Origin: Rhizophagus irregularis
Taxonomy: Eukaryota > Glomeromycota > Glomeromycetes > Glomerales > Glomeraceae
Direction of reading: 5' to 3'
DNA: 64,000 nt
Assembly (NCBI RefSeq): GCF_026210795.1
Contig: NC_089456.1
Span: forward strand, 1,862,501-1,926,500
The position numbers and the translations under genes were made by a program. Shown here piece by piece: positions 11,986 to 24,369 of the stretch (positions are counted from its first letter, which is position 1; the number at the start of each line of letters is the position of its first letter). The notes under the pieces are model-generated. The model saw only the letters and a program-made list of their open reading frames with translations, did not search any database and had not been told where the DNA came from.

Positions 11986-13192
11986 ATTGTTGACACCATA
12001 TACAGATCACGCTATATAGTTAACAATATCATGTGATCTTCATTTTAATAGTGATAGTCCTTGTAATTGGTTGTTATGCTAATCGTGCTATCCTGGAAGG
12101 GAAGGAAAATTTAGTATAGGGTACATTTTTATATTATTGATATTGATATTGATATTGATATTGAGTTGATATTGAGTTCAATATTACGAACAATGGTCGT
12201 TATAAAAAAAAAAAAAATTGATCATGGTCTGCAGCATGATCCGAATTGGTTGATCAAAAATCATGAGCTAACCATATATTGACATCAAGGAATTATGAAT
12301 TGTCAATTGGCTGGCCAAAAATCTGGGAGCTAACTACATATTAACATCAAGGAAATATTTATTATTCGTATAGTACATTGTTCAGGAGGCTAATTTTTGT
12401 GATTAATTATAATAGGAATTGAAGGAAATTAAATATAAAGCGAATAACATTCTTAAATGAACCTGATCAAATATAAAAAAAAAATATGTCTGAATTTTAT
12501 TAAAATATACATATATCCAAATTATATAAAAAATATATATATCCAAAAATATATATATATCTAAATTTTATTTTATTAAAAAATATATATCCGAATTTTA
12601 TTAAAAAAATATATATCTGAATTTTATTAAAAAATATATATATACCCAAATTTATTAAATTTATTTATTAAAAAACATTATACGAGTTTATTTATTAAAA
12701 AAAAGTATTATACAAATTTAGTAATTATTAAAAAACATTATACAAATTTAATTATTAAAATATATATTACATGCATGAATTGATTTATTAAGAAAAATTA
12801 TATATCCGAATTTATTAAGTTTATTTATTAAAAAAATATTTATTAGTAAAAAATTATAATTAAAAAACATAATACAAACTTAATTATTAACAACATTATA
12901 TGAATTTAATTATTAAAGAAAAATTATATGATTTACTTATTAAAATATATATTACATGAATTGATTTATTAAAAACATATGTGGACATAGAATCGTCCAA
13001 ATTTGATTTGAAATATCCTGCAATATTAAGTTTTTAATCATTTGAAATAAATTTTATTGAATTATTTTATTTTGGTTAGAAACAAAAAAATTTTTTAAAA
13101 AAAATTGTTTTTTATAAATTCTTCTTTTTAAGGCCAATTACAAGATTATTAAATCAAAACGTAAAAAACAAATTAAAATATTTTAGATATAA
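11986..13192. other. AT-rich low-complexity spacer with microsatellite
   Basis: Absent from the corresponding place after P450 copy 2. Contains a (TTGATA)n run near 12136-12176, two imperfect direct copies of a GAGCTAAC...CATCAAGGAA unit (12245-12350), and about 500 bp of A/T tandem repeats with ATATATAT and ATTTATTA cores (12470-12975). No gene. Confidence 0.5.
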
Positions 13193-13535
13193 GTTGTGCA
13201 TCAAATCAGAATGAGCGTAAATTTAAAAAAGAGTTACGTCAGATGGAAATTTGATGTCTGATCAATTTATCATATTTATCATTTATGCATCAAAATTGAA
13301 ATGCATAAAAAATGTAATAATCATGATAAAATAGTTTATTTAGATTAGTATTAAAATAAAAGATATTTTAAAAGTAATTAAAAGTTTCGGTATTTTTTTT
13401 TCATTTTGTTTTTCTTTGTATTAGAACTGAAGAATTATTGAAAACTTGGAGCCAAATGAAAAAGAAAAAGCTTTGACTAATCAGAAAAAATTGCAAAAAA
13501 TAAAGTAAGTTCTTCTTAACCCTACAAATACTACA
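13193..13535. mobile_element. Fragment of a long-TIR element (left end)
   Basis: Starts GTTGTGCATCAAATCAGAAT and then matches the first about 330 bp of the complete 574-bp element at 42535-43108. The inverted right end is missing; similarity fades at about 13535. Confidence 0.55.
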
Positions 13536-14387
13536 TTATGTACTTAACATTTGGGGCTAAAATAAATTCAGATTCCTATATTGTACTTTATACTTTGCAG
13601 AAACCTTTAAAATCAAAACCACATCGTGATCAAGTCAAAATTATATCATAAACCTTATAACCAAGGTTTGGTCATGATATGGTCTCACATCATTACAATA
13701 AGTTCAAGTCAATCGTATGTATAAAGTTGACGCATATTAAGGAGATCAACACCTGATTTAACTAGGTTACTAGGTCATACAAAAATAGTATCGAGATTAG
13801 TAAAGTTACAGTATGTTAAATCCATATTAACGTTATATTTAATGTATATTAAAGTTATATTTAATGTATATTTAACATATGACAAAGTTATATTTACTGT
13901 ATCGTAAAATTGTTTTCAATATATATTAAAGTTATATTAAATTTATATTTTCAATGTCGCAAATAAATTGTAAATGTTCTATAAATTTTAATTAAGAAAT
14001 ATTAAAGTATTCTATTCTAAATCTAATCATACTCAAATCTACTATTATTCTACTAATCTATAAATAAAGTTATTCTATTAATATAAATTATTCTATAAAT
14101 GTAAAATGTCTTATTAACTCTATAAATAATATTCAAAGTTCAAAACTTGGGATTCCTGTAGAAGCCATTTCCCTACTAAATAAATAAATTAATTTCATGG
14201 GTGTAGGTATAATACATATGGAGAAATCTACATTTTTAATAACGGTACTAACTTTCAAATTTTTTTTTTCTGTTTATTAACTTCAGCACGTAATTTCACC
14301 ACTTTAATCAAATGAAATTGACTTTCTAAATTAATTGAAATTGTTGAGCAAGGTTAAAACTACATGTATATTAATTTTTATGGGTAT
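13536..14387. other. Intergenic, tandem A/T repeats and tail of the 14-30 kb unit
   Basis: Several short tandem runs of a GTTATATTTAATGTATATTA type (13830-13950). 14204-14350 is similar to 30121-30210 plus 31214-31310, the sequence that also follows the second large unit. No gene. Confidence 0.45.
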
Positions 14388-15380
14388 ACTTTGCTGAAAC
14401 CTCGAATTTAGCAACTATAACACTTCTGGCATGTGACTATCATGTGACTATAGAGTCGATCACTGGTGGCATTTTTTTCATTTTGACTGTCCAGTTTCTA
14501 CCTCACTACTTTACATTTTCCACATGGAGTTAATATGAAACTTTATTTGTTTTTTAATTTTGAAAATATGTTAAAAAATACAATTATTTTTTTTTAAAAA
14601 AAATTATGGAATTATAGATTCTAGCTTTTCACTTCATATCTTCTATATAGCGATGTCAATATAACAATTTATTAATTTTAAAAGTACCATTAATGAATAT
14701 ATTCAAAAATAAAACTGCGTAAATTATTAAAATGTATAGTAATATTAAATGTATAATATTATTAAATGTATAATATTATTAAATGTATAATGTATTATTA
14801 TTAAATGTATAGTATTAAGTATAGTACGAATCATTGTAAAATTTTGTGTAATTTATTATCAAAGACATTGTATATAATATATATTACTGAAATGCATTAT
14901 AATAATATAAAAGAACTTTGCTGAAACCTCAGATTTAGCGACTATAACACTTCTGGCATGTGACTATCATGTGACTATAGAGTCGATCGCTAGTGGCATT
15001 TTTTTCGTTTTGACTGTCCAGTTTCTACCTCACTACTTTATATTTTCTACATGGAGGTAATATGAAACTTTAATTATTTTTTAATTTTGATAAATACGTT
15101 TTTATTTTTGAAAAATACAATTATTTTTTTTAGAAAAATTATGGAATCATACAGATTCTAGCTTTTCACTTCATATCTTCTATATAGCGACAATAAATCA
15201 TTTTAATTTTAACGAATATATTCGAAAATAAATTAAAATGTATTAATTAAAATGTATAGTATTATTAAAATGTATAGTATTATTAAAATGTATAGTATTA
15301 TTAAAATGTATTATAGTACTAGTACGATTCAGTCAAATCATTGTAAAATTTAGGCATTATGAAATGCATTATAATAAATA
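14388..15380. repeat. Direct tandem duplication, unit about 527 bp
   Basis: Two adjacent copies start ACTTTGCTGAAACCTC at 14388 and 14915. Both contain GGCATGTGACTATCATGTGA and end in a run of ATTAAA(A)TGTATAGT repeats that differ in number. Non-coding. Confidence 0.8.
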
Positions 15381-15487
15381 TATAATAAAAATTCTATAAA
15401 TTTAAATAATAAATTTAAATATATCGATATAATAAAAATTCTACAATAAATAAATTGTGTAATTAAACATAAGATATATCGATACAT

Positions 15488-16782
15488 ATAGTTGGGGCTT
15501 CATAAACCTCGTAGCTGCGCTTATTTAAGGCAATGTATTACTAGATCTACGCTAAAGATAACTTTAGCAAGGCTTTCTTTGTGAATTAAAAGAAATTTCA
15601 TACACCCTGCCAGCTGGTGAGCAAGCCTATGAAGTAACCCACATTAACACCCCCACATTAACACCAATAAATAAAACTTCATACAAATATTTAACGAAAT
15701 TTCTAACTCTAAATAAATTGCAAGTATTCTAAAAAGAAGAAAAAAATTAAAAACAATTAGTAAACATTTGTTAAAGAAAACAAATTAAAATAGAAAAAAT
15801 AAATACTTTTATTCATAATCACATGATATCAATCGATAATCATGATTTGCACCTTATGATTCGTACAGACGATCCCAGAAAAATTACAGCCGAATATAAG
15901 GAATACGATCGCTAAGAGGACCTGAAGAATTAAAAAAAAAATAATTCAACTATCTAGATTCATCTAAAGAGCAAATATTCGCCGGAAATCATCCAAAATT
16001 TTAAAAAAGAGACGAAAAGAATGATAAAATATGCAATCTCGTCATTTTAAATAATTAAATTTAAATAAATTTTCGAAAAAAAATCTTAAAAATATTTTTT
16101 TTTATCGATAAATAAAGATAAAGTTTATATATTGATTGAGAAAAATCTATTTGAGTTATAGGGAAAGATCAAAAAAGTTTATAAAAATGAATAATTTAAA
16201 CTTATATTTAAGCTTATATAAAGAAAGTCTAAAATTCTACTATTCCATATATCAATAAATAAGCTTTAACGTGCATATTAAACTTTTATATATAAAGAAA
16301 AGTCTAAAAGTTCTACTGTTCCATATACCAATATAAGCTTTGTTAACAATTAATCTTTTATATATAAAGAAAAGTCTAAAATTATATTGTTCCATATATC
16401 AATTAACATGCATATGTTAACAATTAACCTTTTATACATATAAATCTAACAATAAACTTTTGATAATAAAACAAAAAAAAACGTTCAAGAAAGAATTTTT
16501 TCTTCGCCCTTTTCACACTGATTGATTAATAAAAATCTTTGTCCTCGACACTCCTATTGTAACACTGATTTATTACTTCACCTTTATTTTCACCTATTGT
16601 AACACTGATTTCGCCTTTTTCGCCCTTGCATGACACTGATTGATCCTTTGTCTTTATTCCTTTATTTTGTGAATTTTATAAAATAGCTAACAAATTAAGC
16701 AAAATTTCGTATTTAATTTTTATTAGTTATATATATCAAACATTTATAAATACATTATCTTTAAAATTCGTGAACTTGAAAA
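15488..16782. repeat. Upstream block of large unit A
   Basis: Parallels 19921-21449 in order and sequence: ATAGTTGGGG..CTTCATAAAC, then TGCCAGCTGGTGAGCAAGCC, then AT-rich sequence, then a segment rich in CACTGATT, and finally a shared 5' leader directly before the conserved ATG exon. No ORF. Probably the promoter and 5' region of the mini-exon unit. Confidence 0.65.
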
Positions 16783-16885
16783 ATGCGTAAAAGTTGTCTT
16801 TCAACAACTAAACCATTCTCTTTGCGCGAAGGTGCAAATTTTTCTGGACGCAATATTCTTTCAAGAAATAAAAATTTTAGTTCGT
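16783..16885 (+). pseudogene. Conserved short first exon, unit A (1-nt insertion)
   Basis: Encodes MRKSCLSTTKPFSLREGANF in frame, then shifts because of one extra base compared with the intact 102-nt version at 21450. It ends at a GTAAGT donor at 16886. Conservation of ATG, reading frame and donor between units suggests this was a coding exon; family not recognised. Confidence 0.45.
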
Positions 16886-16910
16886 GTAAGTAAAAGTATA
16901 TTAGCCTGGA

Positions 16911-17028
16911 CTAGTGCTCCAGATCGGATCAGATCATAACACAAGAAAATCTGATCCGATCTGAAAAGATTCAGATTTTTTTTTTTAAAAAAAAAAAATT
17001 TTATTTTTTTATTTTTTTAAAAACCCTT
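16911..17028. repeat. Truncated GATC-rich transposon end
   Basis: TAGTGCTCCAGATCGGATC resembles the terminal repeat plus subterminal GATCCGATC motifs of the hAT-like element at 33520. Only one end is visible, followed by an A/T run; it separates the unit A first exon from the mini-exon array. Confidence 0.4.
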
Positions 17029-18370
17029 TCCTGGACGAACGGACGCAGGATGACCAAGATTTAAAAGAATGAACTAGGTAAGTTCATTTCTTTTTTTTTG
17101 TTATTTTTACTTGAGAAAACATAATTAAAGGTTCCCTTCTTTTATATTAGGAAGCCTGGACGAACGAAGCCTAACGACCAGGATTTAAAAAAAAAGAACG
17201 AACCTATGGTAAGTTTGTTTCTCTTTTTTAAGGTTTTTTTTAATTTTTTTATTTAAGGGAACGTAATTTAACATTTTCTTTCTTTTTTTTTTAGGAAACC
17301 TGGACATGGATGAAGTCGTTGACGACCAGGATTTAAAAAAAGAATGAACTATGGTAAGTTCATTTCTTTTTTTTGTTTTTTTTATTTTTACTTAAGGGAA
17401 CGTAATTAACGTTCCCTTTCTTTTTTTTTAGGAAACCTGGACGAACGAAATCGTTAAGACGTTAACGACCAGGATTTAAAAAAAAGAATGAACTATAGTA
17501 AGTTCGCTTCTTTTTTTTAAGTTTTTTTTTTATTTTTACTTAAGGGAACGTTAATAACGTTCCCTTTCTTTTATTTTTAGGAAACCTGGATGAACGAATC
17601 GTTAAAATGTTAACGACCAGAATTTAAAAAAAGAACGAACTATGGTAAGTTCATTTTTTATTTTTATTTTTATTTTTTTTACTTGTGGGAACGTAATTAA
17701 CATTCCTTTCTTTTATTTTAGAAAACCTGGACGAACGAAATCGTTAAGACGTCAATAACCAGGATTTAAAAAAAAAAGAACGAACTATGGTAAGTTCATT
17801 TTTTTATTTTTATTTTTATTTTTTTTACTTGTAGAAATGTAATTAACGTTCCCTTTCTTTTTTTTTAGAAAATCTGGACGAACGAAATCATTAAGACATT
17901 AACAACCAGGATTTAAAAAAAAAAGAATGAACTATGGTAAGTTCATTTTTTTATTTTTATTTTTATTTTTTTTACTTGTGGAAATGTAATTAACGTTCCC
18001 TTTCTTTTTTTTTAGGAAACCTGGATGAACGAAATCATTAAGACGTTAACAACCAGGATTTAAAAAAAAAAGAACGAACTATGGTAAGTTCATTTTTTTA
18101 TTTTTATTTTTATTTTTTTTACTTGTGGGAATGTAATTAACGTTCCCTTTCTTTTTTTTTAGGAAACCTGGACGAACGAAATTGTTAAGACGTTAACAAC
18201 CAGGATTTTAAAAAAAGAACGAACTATGGTAAGTTCATTTCTTTTAAGTTTTTTTTTTATTTTTACTTAAGGGAACGTAATTAACGTCCCCTTTCTTTTA
18301 TTTTTAGGGAACCTGGACATGAGACGAAGGTAAACGACCAGGATTTAAAAGAATGAACTATGGTAAATTC
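17029..18370 (+). repeat. Mini-exon-like tandem array, 10 units
   Basis: Ten units of about 137-149 bp. Each holds a 54-68-nt core opening GAAACCTGGACGAACGAA and ending AACTATG, bordered downstream by a GTAAGTTC donor-like site and upstream by a poly-T tract ending TTTAG. Inferred core starts: 17151, 17295, 17432, 17581, 17722, 17869, 18016, 18163, 18308, with a first partial core near 17029. Just before the pyrimidine tract most spacers carry an 8-bp stem GGGAACGT/ACGTTCCC. All three frames of a typical core contain a stop (ATTTAA or GTTAA), so the cores are not simply coding. Confidence 0.7.
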
Positions 18371-18870
18371 ATTTTTTTAATTTAGATTATTTAGATTTAT
18401 TTACTTTCAGTAATTGTTATTAACTTTTCACTTCTCTTTCTGTGAACTTTAGAATGCGATTTTTTTATTAATTCTATACACTTTATTACGCATCAACAAC
18501 AAAGATCGATACATACATATGAAAGTAGATTAACATATCTAAATAACACAAAATCTTCTGACAATACCAGTTGATACTAACCAGAAAAAAATTACCCACG
18601 ATAAATTTTTTCTAACTAACGTTAAGACAACTATATGGAAAGTATATATATCATCGCTAACATTTATCACTTAAACACCTTATTACCTAATCCACTTTCT
18701 ATATACGAAAAAAAAAAATCTATCTATATTTCTATGAGACATCCAAGTGCCTGCGAATAATTTGATAACATCCATTTAATGAACGCGTCGATCGGTAGAG
18801 AGGTGTTATTTACGAGCTTCATAGGAAAGATGAAGTGTTTTTCTTTTTTCTTCGAAGGTATGTACAGTAG
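18371..18870. other. 3' flank of array A
   Basis: AT-rich, no gene recognised. The 62-codon minus-strand ORF at 18912-18724 shows no family features and straddles the start of the repeat block. Confidence 0.4.
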
Positions 18871-19810
18871 ATAGGGAGTAGGGACACATGACATAGGGAT
18901 TGTGTTTACCATATGACAAATTTTCTTTAAGCAATGTTGATAATGGATTTGTCTTTTCTTGAGGAGTTGAAAGGTTTTGAACCATTCATGTTCTAGTTTC
19001 CATATATATTGGTAAATAGTGTCCTGTAATTATTGGAAATATTTGTATTAGGAGCATCCGTAAAATTTCAAAAAAAAACGCTGAAGGGACGAATTACGTA
19101 GGATAAGTTCGACCAGAAATTATTTCTTACGTATTATTAGGAGAGACTGTAGTAAAATGCACCAGATACTTCCTACAATCAGTACATTTTACATCTCCGT
19201 TAGCCAGCTAGGACACCATCGCCACGAGGTTCCACATTCGGGTCCCAAAAATACTGCAGTAAAGTTTCTGCCCAATCAGCTTGGCTGACTACACCACCTA
19301 ATCATGCATCCCATTCAAATTTATTTCCCAGGTCTCGTTCATGAGAACTTGGCGCAATTTTGCTGCGCCATACTTAACGATTTTTGGAATGTGATCGGAC
19401 TCATATCTATGAATTTGTTATTATATATTTAATGTATTTACTGTGAATTTACTATATATTTACTGCAATTTGTTATATATTTATTATGTATTTACTATGA
19501 ATTCTCTATATACTTATTATATATTTACTGCATATTTATTATAAAGTTAATACAAATTTTCTATGAATTTCTACATGTTTAATGCAAATCACATATATCA
19601 TTACTTTAAATCATTTATACAGTTTCTAGCTAACATTTATATAGTTTCTTTATATTGGCGATACAATTTCTATATTATGACGATAATCTACTATATATTT
19701 TCTATGTTAAATACATACAACTGCATTAGAATTAACATAGAATAGCCGTACGCCTACTATGTTAAGTGGCGGCAGCCGGCAGCATGGCTACTACATAGTC
19801 GTGATTTCAT
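18871..19810. repeat. 3' block of large unit A, with unoccupied insertion sites
   Basis: Collinear with 24975-24998, 28586-28768, 29097-29674 and 29919-30120. It preserves three empty target sites: ACATGACAT (near 18893-18901) for the 3.6 kb transposon, TCCATATA (18999-19006) and CTTTAAAT (19604-19611) for two hAT-like MITEs. No ORF of note; contains TATATTTACT-type tandem runs. Confidence 0.75.
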
Positions 19811-19920
19811 GGGTTTCAGTAAAGAAAATACCAATTGATATATAGCAAAGATTTATAATAAAAATTCTATGGTTTTTGTACATGCATTTAAATTTAAATT
19901 ATAAATAAATTGTGTAATTA

Positions 19921-21449
19921 ATAGTTGGGACTTCATAAACTTCGTAGCCGCACTTAATTAAGGCAATGTATTACTAGACCTATGCTAAAGATGACTTTAG
20001 TAAGGCTTTCTTTGTGAATTAAAAGAAATTTCATACACCTTGCCAGCTGGTGAGCAAGCCTATGAAGTAACTCACATTAACACCAATAAAATATTAAAAA
20101 TAAAACTTCATATAAATATTCAACGAAAGGAGAATTGTGGTTTTCTAACTCTAAATAAATTGTAAGGATTCTAAAAAGAAAAAATAAAGAACAATTAGTA
20201 AACATTTGTTAAAGGAAATAAATTAAAATAAAAAAAATAAATACTTTCGTTCATAATCACATGATATCAATCTGATTTGCACCTCTGGCTCGTACAGACG
20301 ATCCCAGAAAAATTACAGCCGAATATAAGGAATAAGTCCAAAGAATTAGCCCAAAAAAAAATAATTCAACTAAATTTTACGTATCTAGATCCATCTAAAG
20401 AGTAAATATTCACCGAAAATCACCCAGAAATTTTTAAGTTTCTAACTCTCATTATTAGTTTTTTAAAAAGAGACGAAAAGAATGATAAAATATAATTGTT
20501 TCAATTAAGAATGTAAAAAATATAATTGTAAAGGATATATAAAATAAATTTTTAAAATGTTGGTTAAATAGATGCAAATGAGAAAAAACTGCTAAAATAA
20601 GAAAAATACTGCTGATTTCTTCAAAACAATTCTAAAATCATTATCTGCATTGGTTTTTAGAACTTTGCTGGCATGACCACGTCCACAACCATATCCTTAT
20701 CCATCACCAGGACCTCCTGATTAAATTAAAAATAAATAAAAATTATAATAATATTTATTATAAGATATATAAAATACTTACTTGTAAATTCTGTTTTATT
20801 TTGCACAGTATTATTTTGAGAATTTCACAATTTCGTCATTTTAAATGATTATTTAATTTTAAATTTAGTAAATATTCAAAAAAAATCTTAAAATGAAAAG
20901 TACGAAATATTGAAATAATTTTTTTTATTGATAAATAAAAAATAATAATAAAGTTTATATATTGAGAAAAAGTATAAAAGTCTATTTGAGTTATAAGAAA
21001 GATCAAAAAGTTTATTTAAACGAATAATTTAAATTATATTTAAGCTTACTATATAAAGAAAAGTCTAAAGTTTTACTGTTCCATATATCAATAAATAAGC
21101 TTTAACGTGCATATGTTAACAATTAAACTTTTATACATATAAATCTAACAATAAACCTCGATAATAGAACAAAAAAAAATCTAAGAGAATTTTTTCATAA
21201 ATTAATAAAAAGCCTTCGCCTTTTTCTGATTGATTAATAAAAACCTTTGCCCTTGGCGCTCCTATTGTAACACTGATTTATTACTTCGCCTTGATTGATC
21301 CTTTATCTTTATTCCTTTATTCTGTGAACATTTTCTTATATTATAAAATAGCTAAAAAATAAAGCGAAATTTCGTATTTAAATTTTATTAGTTATATATA
21401 TCAAACATTTATAAATACATTCTCTTTTAAAATTCGTGAACCTGAAAAA
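19921..21449. repeat. Upstream block of large unit B
   Basis: Second copy of 15488-16782 with indels, including about 300 bp (20450-20830) not in unit A. Leads into the conserved ATG exon with the same leader sequence. Confidence 0.65.
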
Positions 21450-21551
21450 ATGCGTAAAAGTCATCTTTCATCAACTAAACCTTTCTCTTTGCGCGAAGGT
21501 GCAAATTTTTCAGATGCAATATTTTTTCAAGAAATAAAAAGTTTAGTTCGA
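21450..21551 (+). CDS. Putative conserved first coding exon, unit B (34 codons)
   Basis: Exactly 102 nt, phase 0, from ATG to a GTAAGT donor at 21552. Encodes MRKSHLSSTKPFSLREGANF followed by SDAIFFQEIKSLVR. The same exon occurs in unit A with one inserted base, so frame and donor appear to have been under selection. A possible second exon (near 21707, ending at GTAGGT) continues the frame for 10 codons, after which the third exon-like segment meets a stop, so the full gene may be dead or spliced differently. No recognisable domain. Unspliced the ORF would run to 21674. Confidence 0.4.
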
Positions 21552-22210
21552 GTAAGTAAAAGTATATTAGACTGGAGCTTCGATATTATCCTTTCTCTTT
21601 CTCCTTTCCTTCATTCTTCCTTTTCCTTTCTTTTACTCTCTTTTTTTTCAAATCTTCTTGGAAATGGATCTTAATAAAGGTTACTAATGCTTGTTTCTTT
21701 TTTTAGGCTTTTTTTTATTGTTGGGCGCAAAATTTGGTAGGTAAAACACTTCTTAATTTATTTGTTAATTAGAAAAAAATCTTTTTAACGCTTTTTTTTT
21801 TTACTTTTTTAACGAAACAATTACTAAAGTTTTATTTTTTTCCTTTTGTAGACGATATACATATTTAATTAGATGCATGAAAAATTTGGTAGGTAAGATT
21901 TTCTTACCATTTATTATTTCTTTTGACGAAATGGTCACTAACGTTTCATTTATTCTTTCTGTATCTTCGAATATTTGGATGTATGGAAAGTATTGTTCTT
22001 TAACGAAACATTTACTGAATACTAATGTTTCAATTTTTCTGACTTCATTAGGGTCTTTGGACGTGTAAATTACGGTATGTTTTGTTTTTATATTCTTAAA
22101 CTTCTTTATTTTAATGAAACATTAACCTAACAATTTTATTTTTCATTATTTTAGATGAGTCTTTGGCTCTTTGGATGCGAGTGGTGTTCTCTTAGGTAAG
22201 TTTTTTTTTT
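21552..22210 (+). repeat. Diverged mini-exon-like cluster, unit B part 1
   Basis: At least four exon-like segments follow the first exon. Each is entered through poly-T...TAG (near 21706, 21852, 22051, 22154) and left by GTAGGT, GTATGT or GTAAGT. Cores share TTTGGACG/TTTGGATG, as in the other arrays, and spacers carry GAAACAATTACTAAAGTTT-type imperfect inverted repeats before the 3' site. Confidence 0.5.
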
Positions 22211-22259
22211 ATTTTTATCGATTTTAATTTTTTTTCATTTATTTATTTATTTTATTTAC

Positions 22260-24060
22260 TTGAAAGCATGAGTGCATAAAGACTAACTAAATATAAGTAC
22301 ATGAAGAAAAAATTACAACACATGACTAATTCAATTTTGCTTTTGTTGCTGCCCAAAGTAGAGCCCACCTTTCGCTAATACTAAGAAGAGGAACTAGCGA
22401 TCATGAACGAGTCGTGATGTTAGTTAGAATGGAGCAAAAGCACTACACTAAAAAAAGATGAAATAACTGTATTTTCCTTTCAGGACAAAGAACCGCCTTG
22501 TGTAAATACTGTGAGACAAGGATTGTTATATTCTATTGTAATTGTTTGTGTTGTTATAGTTTAAGGTTATAAGGTATTGTAAAAGGTATTGGTTTAATAT
22601 TCAGTACGAACCGTGTTATTGACAAACTAGAACCCAGCATACAAGTGAAAAAAAAAGAAAGAAAAACAAAAACAGAAAAAAAAGAAAAAGAAAAATTAAA
22701 ACTAGAGTTAATGAGGTAAAAGTAGTTTGTCAGGCACTTTGCATTTATCTTCTCTAAGTCTTTTATTAATTGGAAGTGGTAGTTGTGTAACTGTATGTGT
22801 GGTTGTGATTTGAGAGATTTCGTGTCGTCTGCTGAGGTGTCTAAATATTCATACATTAAGTAACTATATTTTCCATTCATCTGGTAGTCAGAGAAATGTT
22901 CTGCTTCAGGGCCATTATCCAGGTTAGGATTTTGTTTGATACGAGTATATTGTGATTCAAAGTCTGATCATTGTTTGGCAGTAAGTTGTTTTGATGGGAT
23001 CTGTTTGTATCGGTCGTGATGTATGTTTGTAAAGTGTGTGAGCAATTAGATAATGTTTTATTCATCATTGCATCTAGTTGTAATCTATTATCATGTTCCT
23101 GTTGTTGTATAAAGCCTTGAGCTATTTCTATTTCGTCTTGGTGTTTATTATAATTCAACTTGGTAACTCGCCACCATTTGCTTGATCCTACTTGATATAC
23201 AGTTTTTCCTGAACGGCTAGTGACAGGACCGTTAGGAAAAAAGTTCTTGAACTTCTCGAATTTCTTTGCGCTGCAGTTGAGAGATGATGCTGTATAAGAA
23301 GGAGGGTGGTAACTTCAGGTAAAATAACCTTAGGTTTTGGAGGTGTTTGAGGTACGGGCGCTTTATTTAACTTTTCTTTTTTTCTAAGTTCTTTAGCCCA
23401 TTTTCTATTACTATCCACTTGGAAGGAACTTGGAAAGGATTGAAGAACGTTTAACTTTGGGTGAGAATGTGTGATGTACTTCTTTAAAATAACCTGGTAA
23501 TTCTGCACAGAGATGACCCATTGTACAGAGCTTTTCTACACGCATTAAAGGAACAAATTAGCCACTCTGTATTCGTTTATTTCTGCTATCCATGTGGGTT
23601 TTGAATAACTGTTTGTTAGTAATTTTAAGTTTACGTCATGCATGATGTAATTGTTGTTTGCGTGATGTTGATGGTGTAAACTGTGATGGTAGTAAGATTG
23701 CCCATGATCCAAAATACTTACGATACGTGTATTTGGAACAGTGTTGTAGAGATGTTTTTCATTTTGGATAATGGTGGACCATTATTACCATAATCTGAAA
23801 AGGAGGCGCGGATATGTATTTTGTACGTAATGCTGCCAGGATCAACATCATTATCAGTTGGACTTGTGTTTATTTCTAAAAAAAAGATCTGCTGCATTTT
23901 GATTCATATATTGCGTTGTAGCCACATCGATCTGCTTTGTGCATGTTGAAGCGTTTTTATTGGATGTATATTGGAAAGAAGCTTTTGTTACTTTGTGTGA
24001 CTTCAGTATTGCGAGATATATTGTAAAAGTTGTTAACAGATCATTATAAGCTATGTAAAA
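22260..24060 (-). pseudogene. Degraded protein-coding relic, unknown family
   Basis: Reading from 24060 downward, the minus strand gives protein-like sequence in switching frames: about 23940-23720 (with a shift at the A-run near 23880; includes NDVDPGSITYKIHIRASF), 23720-23420 (FGSWAILLPSQFTPSTSR, HLCAELPGYFKEVHHTF, with TGA and TAA interruptions), then three ORFs at 23508-23188, 23158-22877 and 22880-22554. The middle ORF is hydrophilic and Gln/Asn-rich (FIQQQEHDNRLQLDAMMNK). It separates the two halves of the mini-exon cluster, as if inserted in an intron. A decayed transposon ORF is the likeliest reading, but I see no diagnostic motif. Confidence 0.35.
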
Positions 24061-24369
24061 GTTCTTGGAAAAAAACTAGTTAGTATCATTGTCAGTACGT
24101 TACTACAATTATAAAGTGTGTGTATAAAGAGTTTTGAGGGGAGTTAATATGTAGTTTGTGTATATTTTAGACTCGAAAATGGGTTGATACCAGAAACCCT
24201 ATGTGTGAATATAAAAGCCTCGTTTGAACTTTTCTGACGATGACTAAGGGGTTGTTTGAACTTTTAAGGGTTTGAGGTCTCGCCCGGAGGTGGATATTAG
24301 GTACTTTACTTAGGACAAAAGGGTCAGTTTATTTTTTGAAATTTTTTGGTTTGGATGATCATTGGAAAG

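Noticed and set aside
17029-18370. Repeat-protein gene (tandem coding exons)
   Set aside because: A typical core has a stop in every frame, so a straightforward coding reading fails; left as exon-like units of unknown function.
15488-21449. LTR retrotransposon with the 15.5 and 19.9 kb blocks as LTRs
   Set aside because: The blocks are followed by matching downstream parts too (first exon, 3' block), no primer-binding site, polypurine tract or pol motifs were seen, so tandem segmental duplication fits better.
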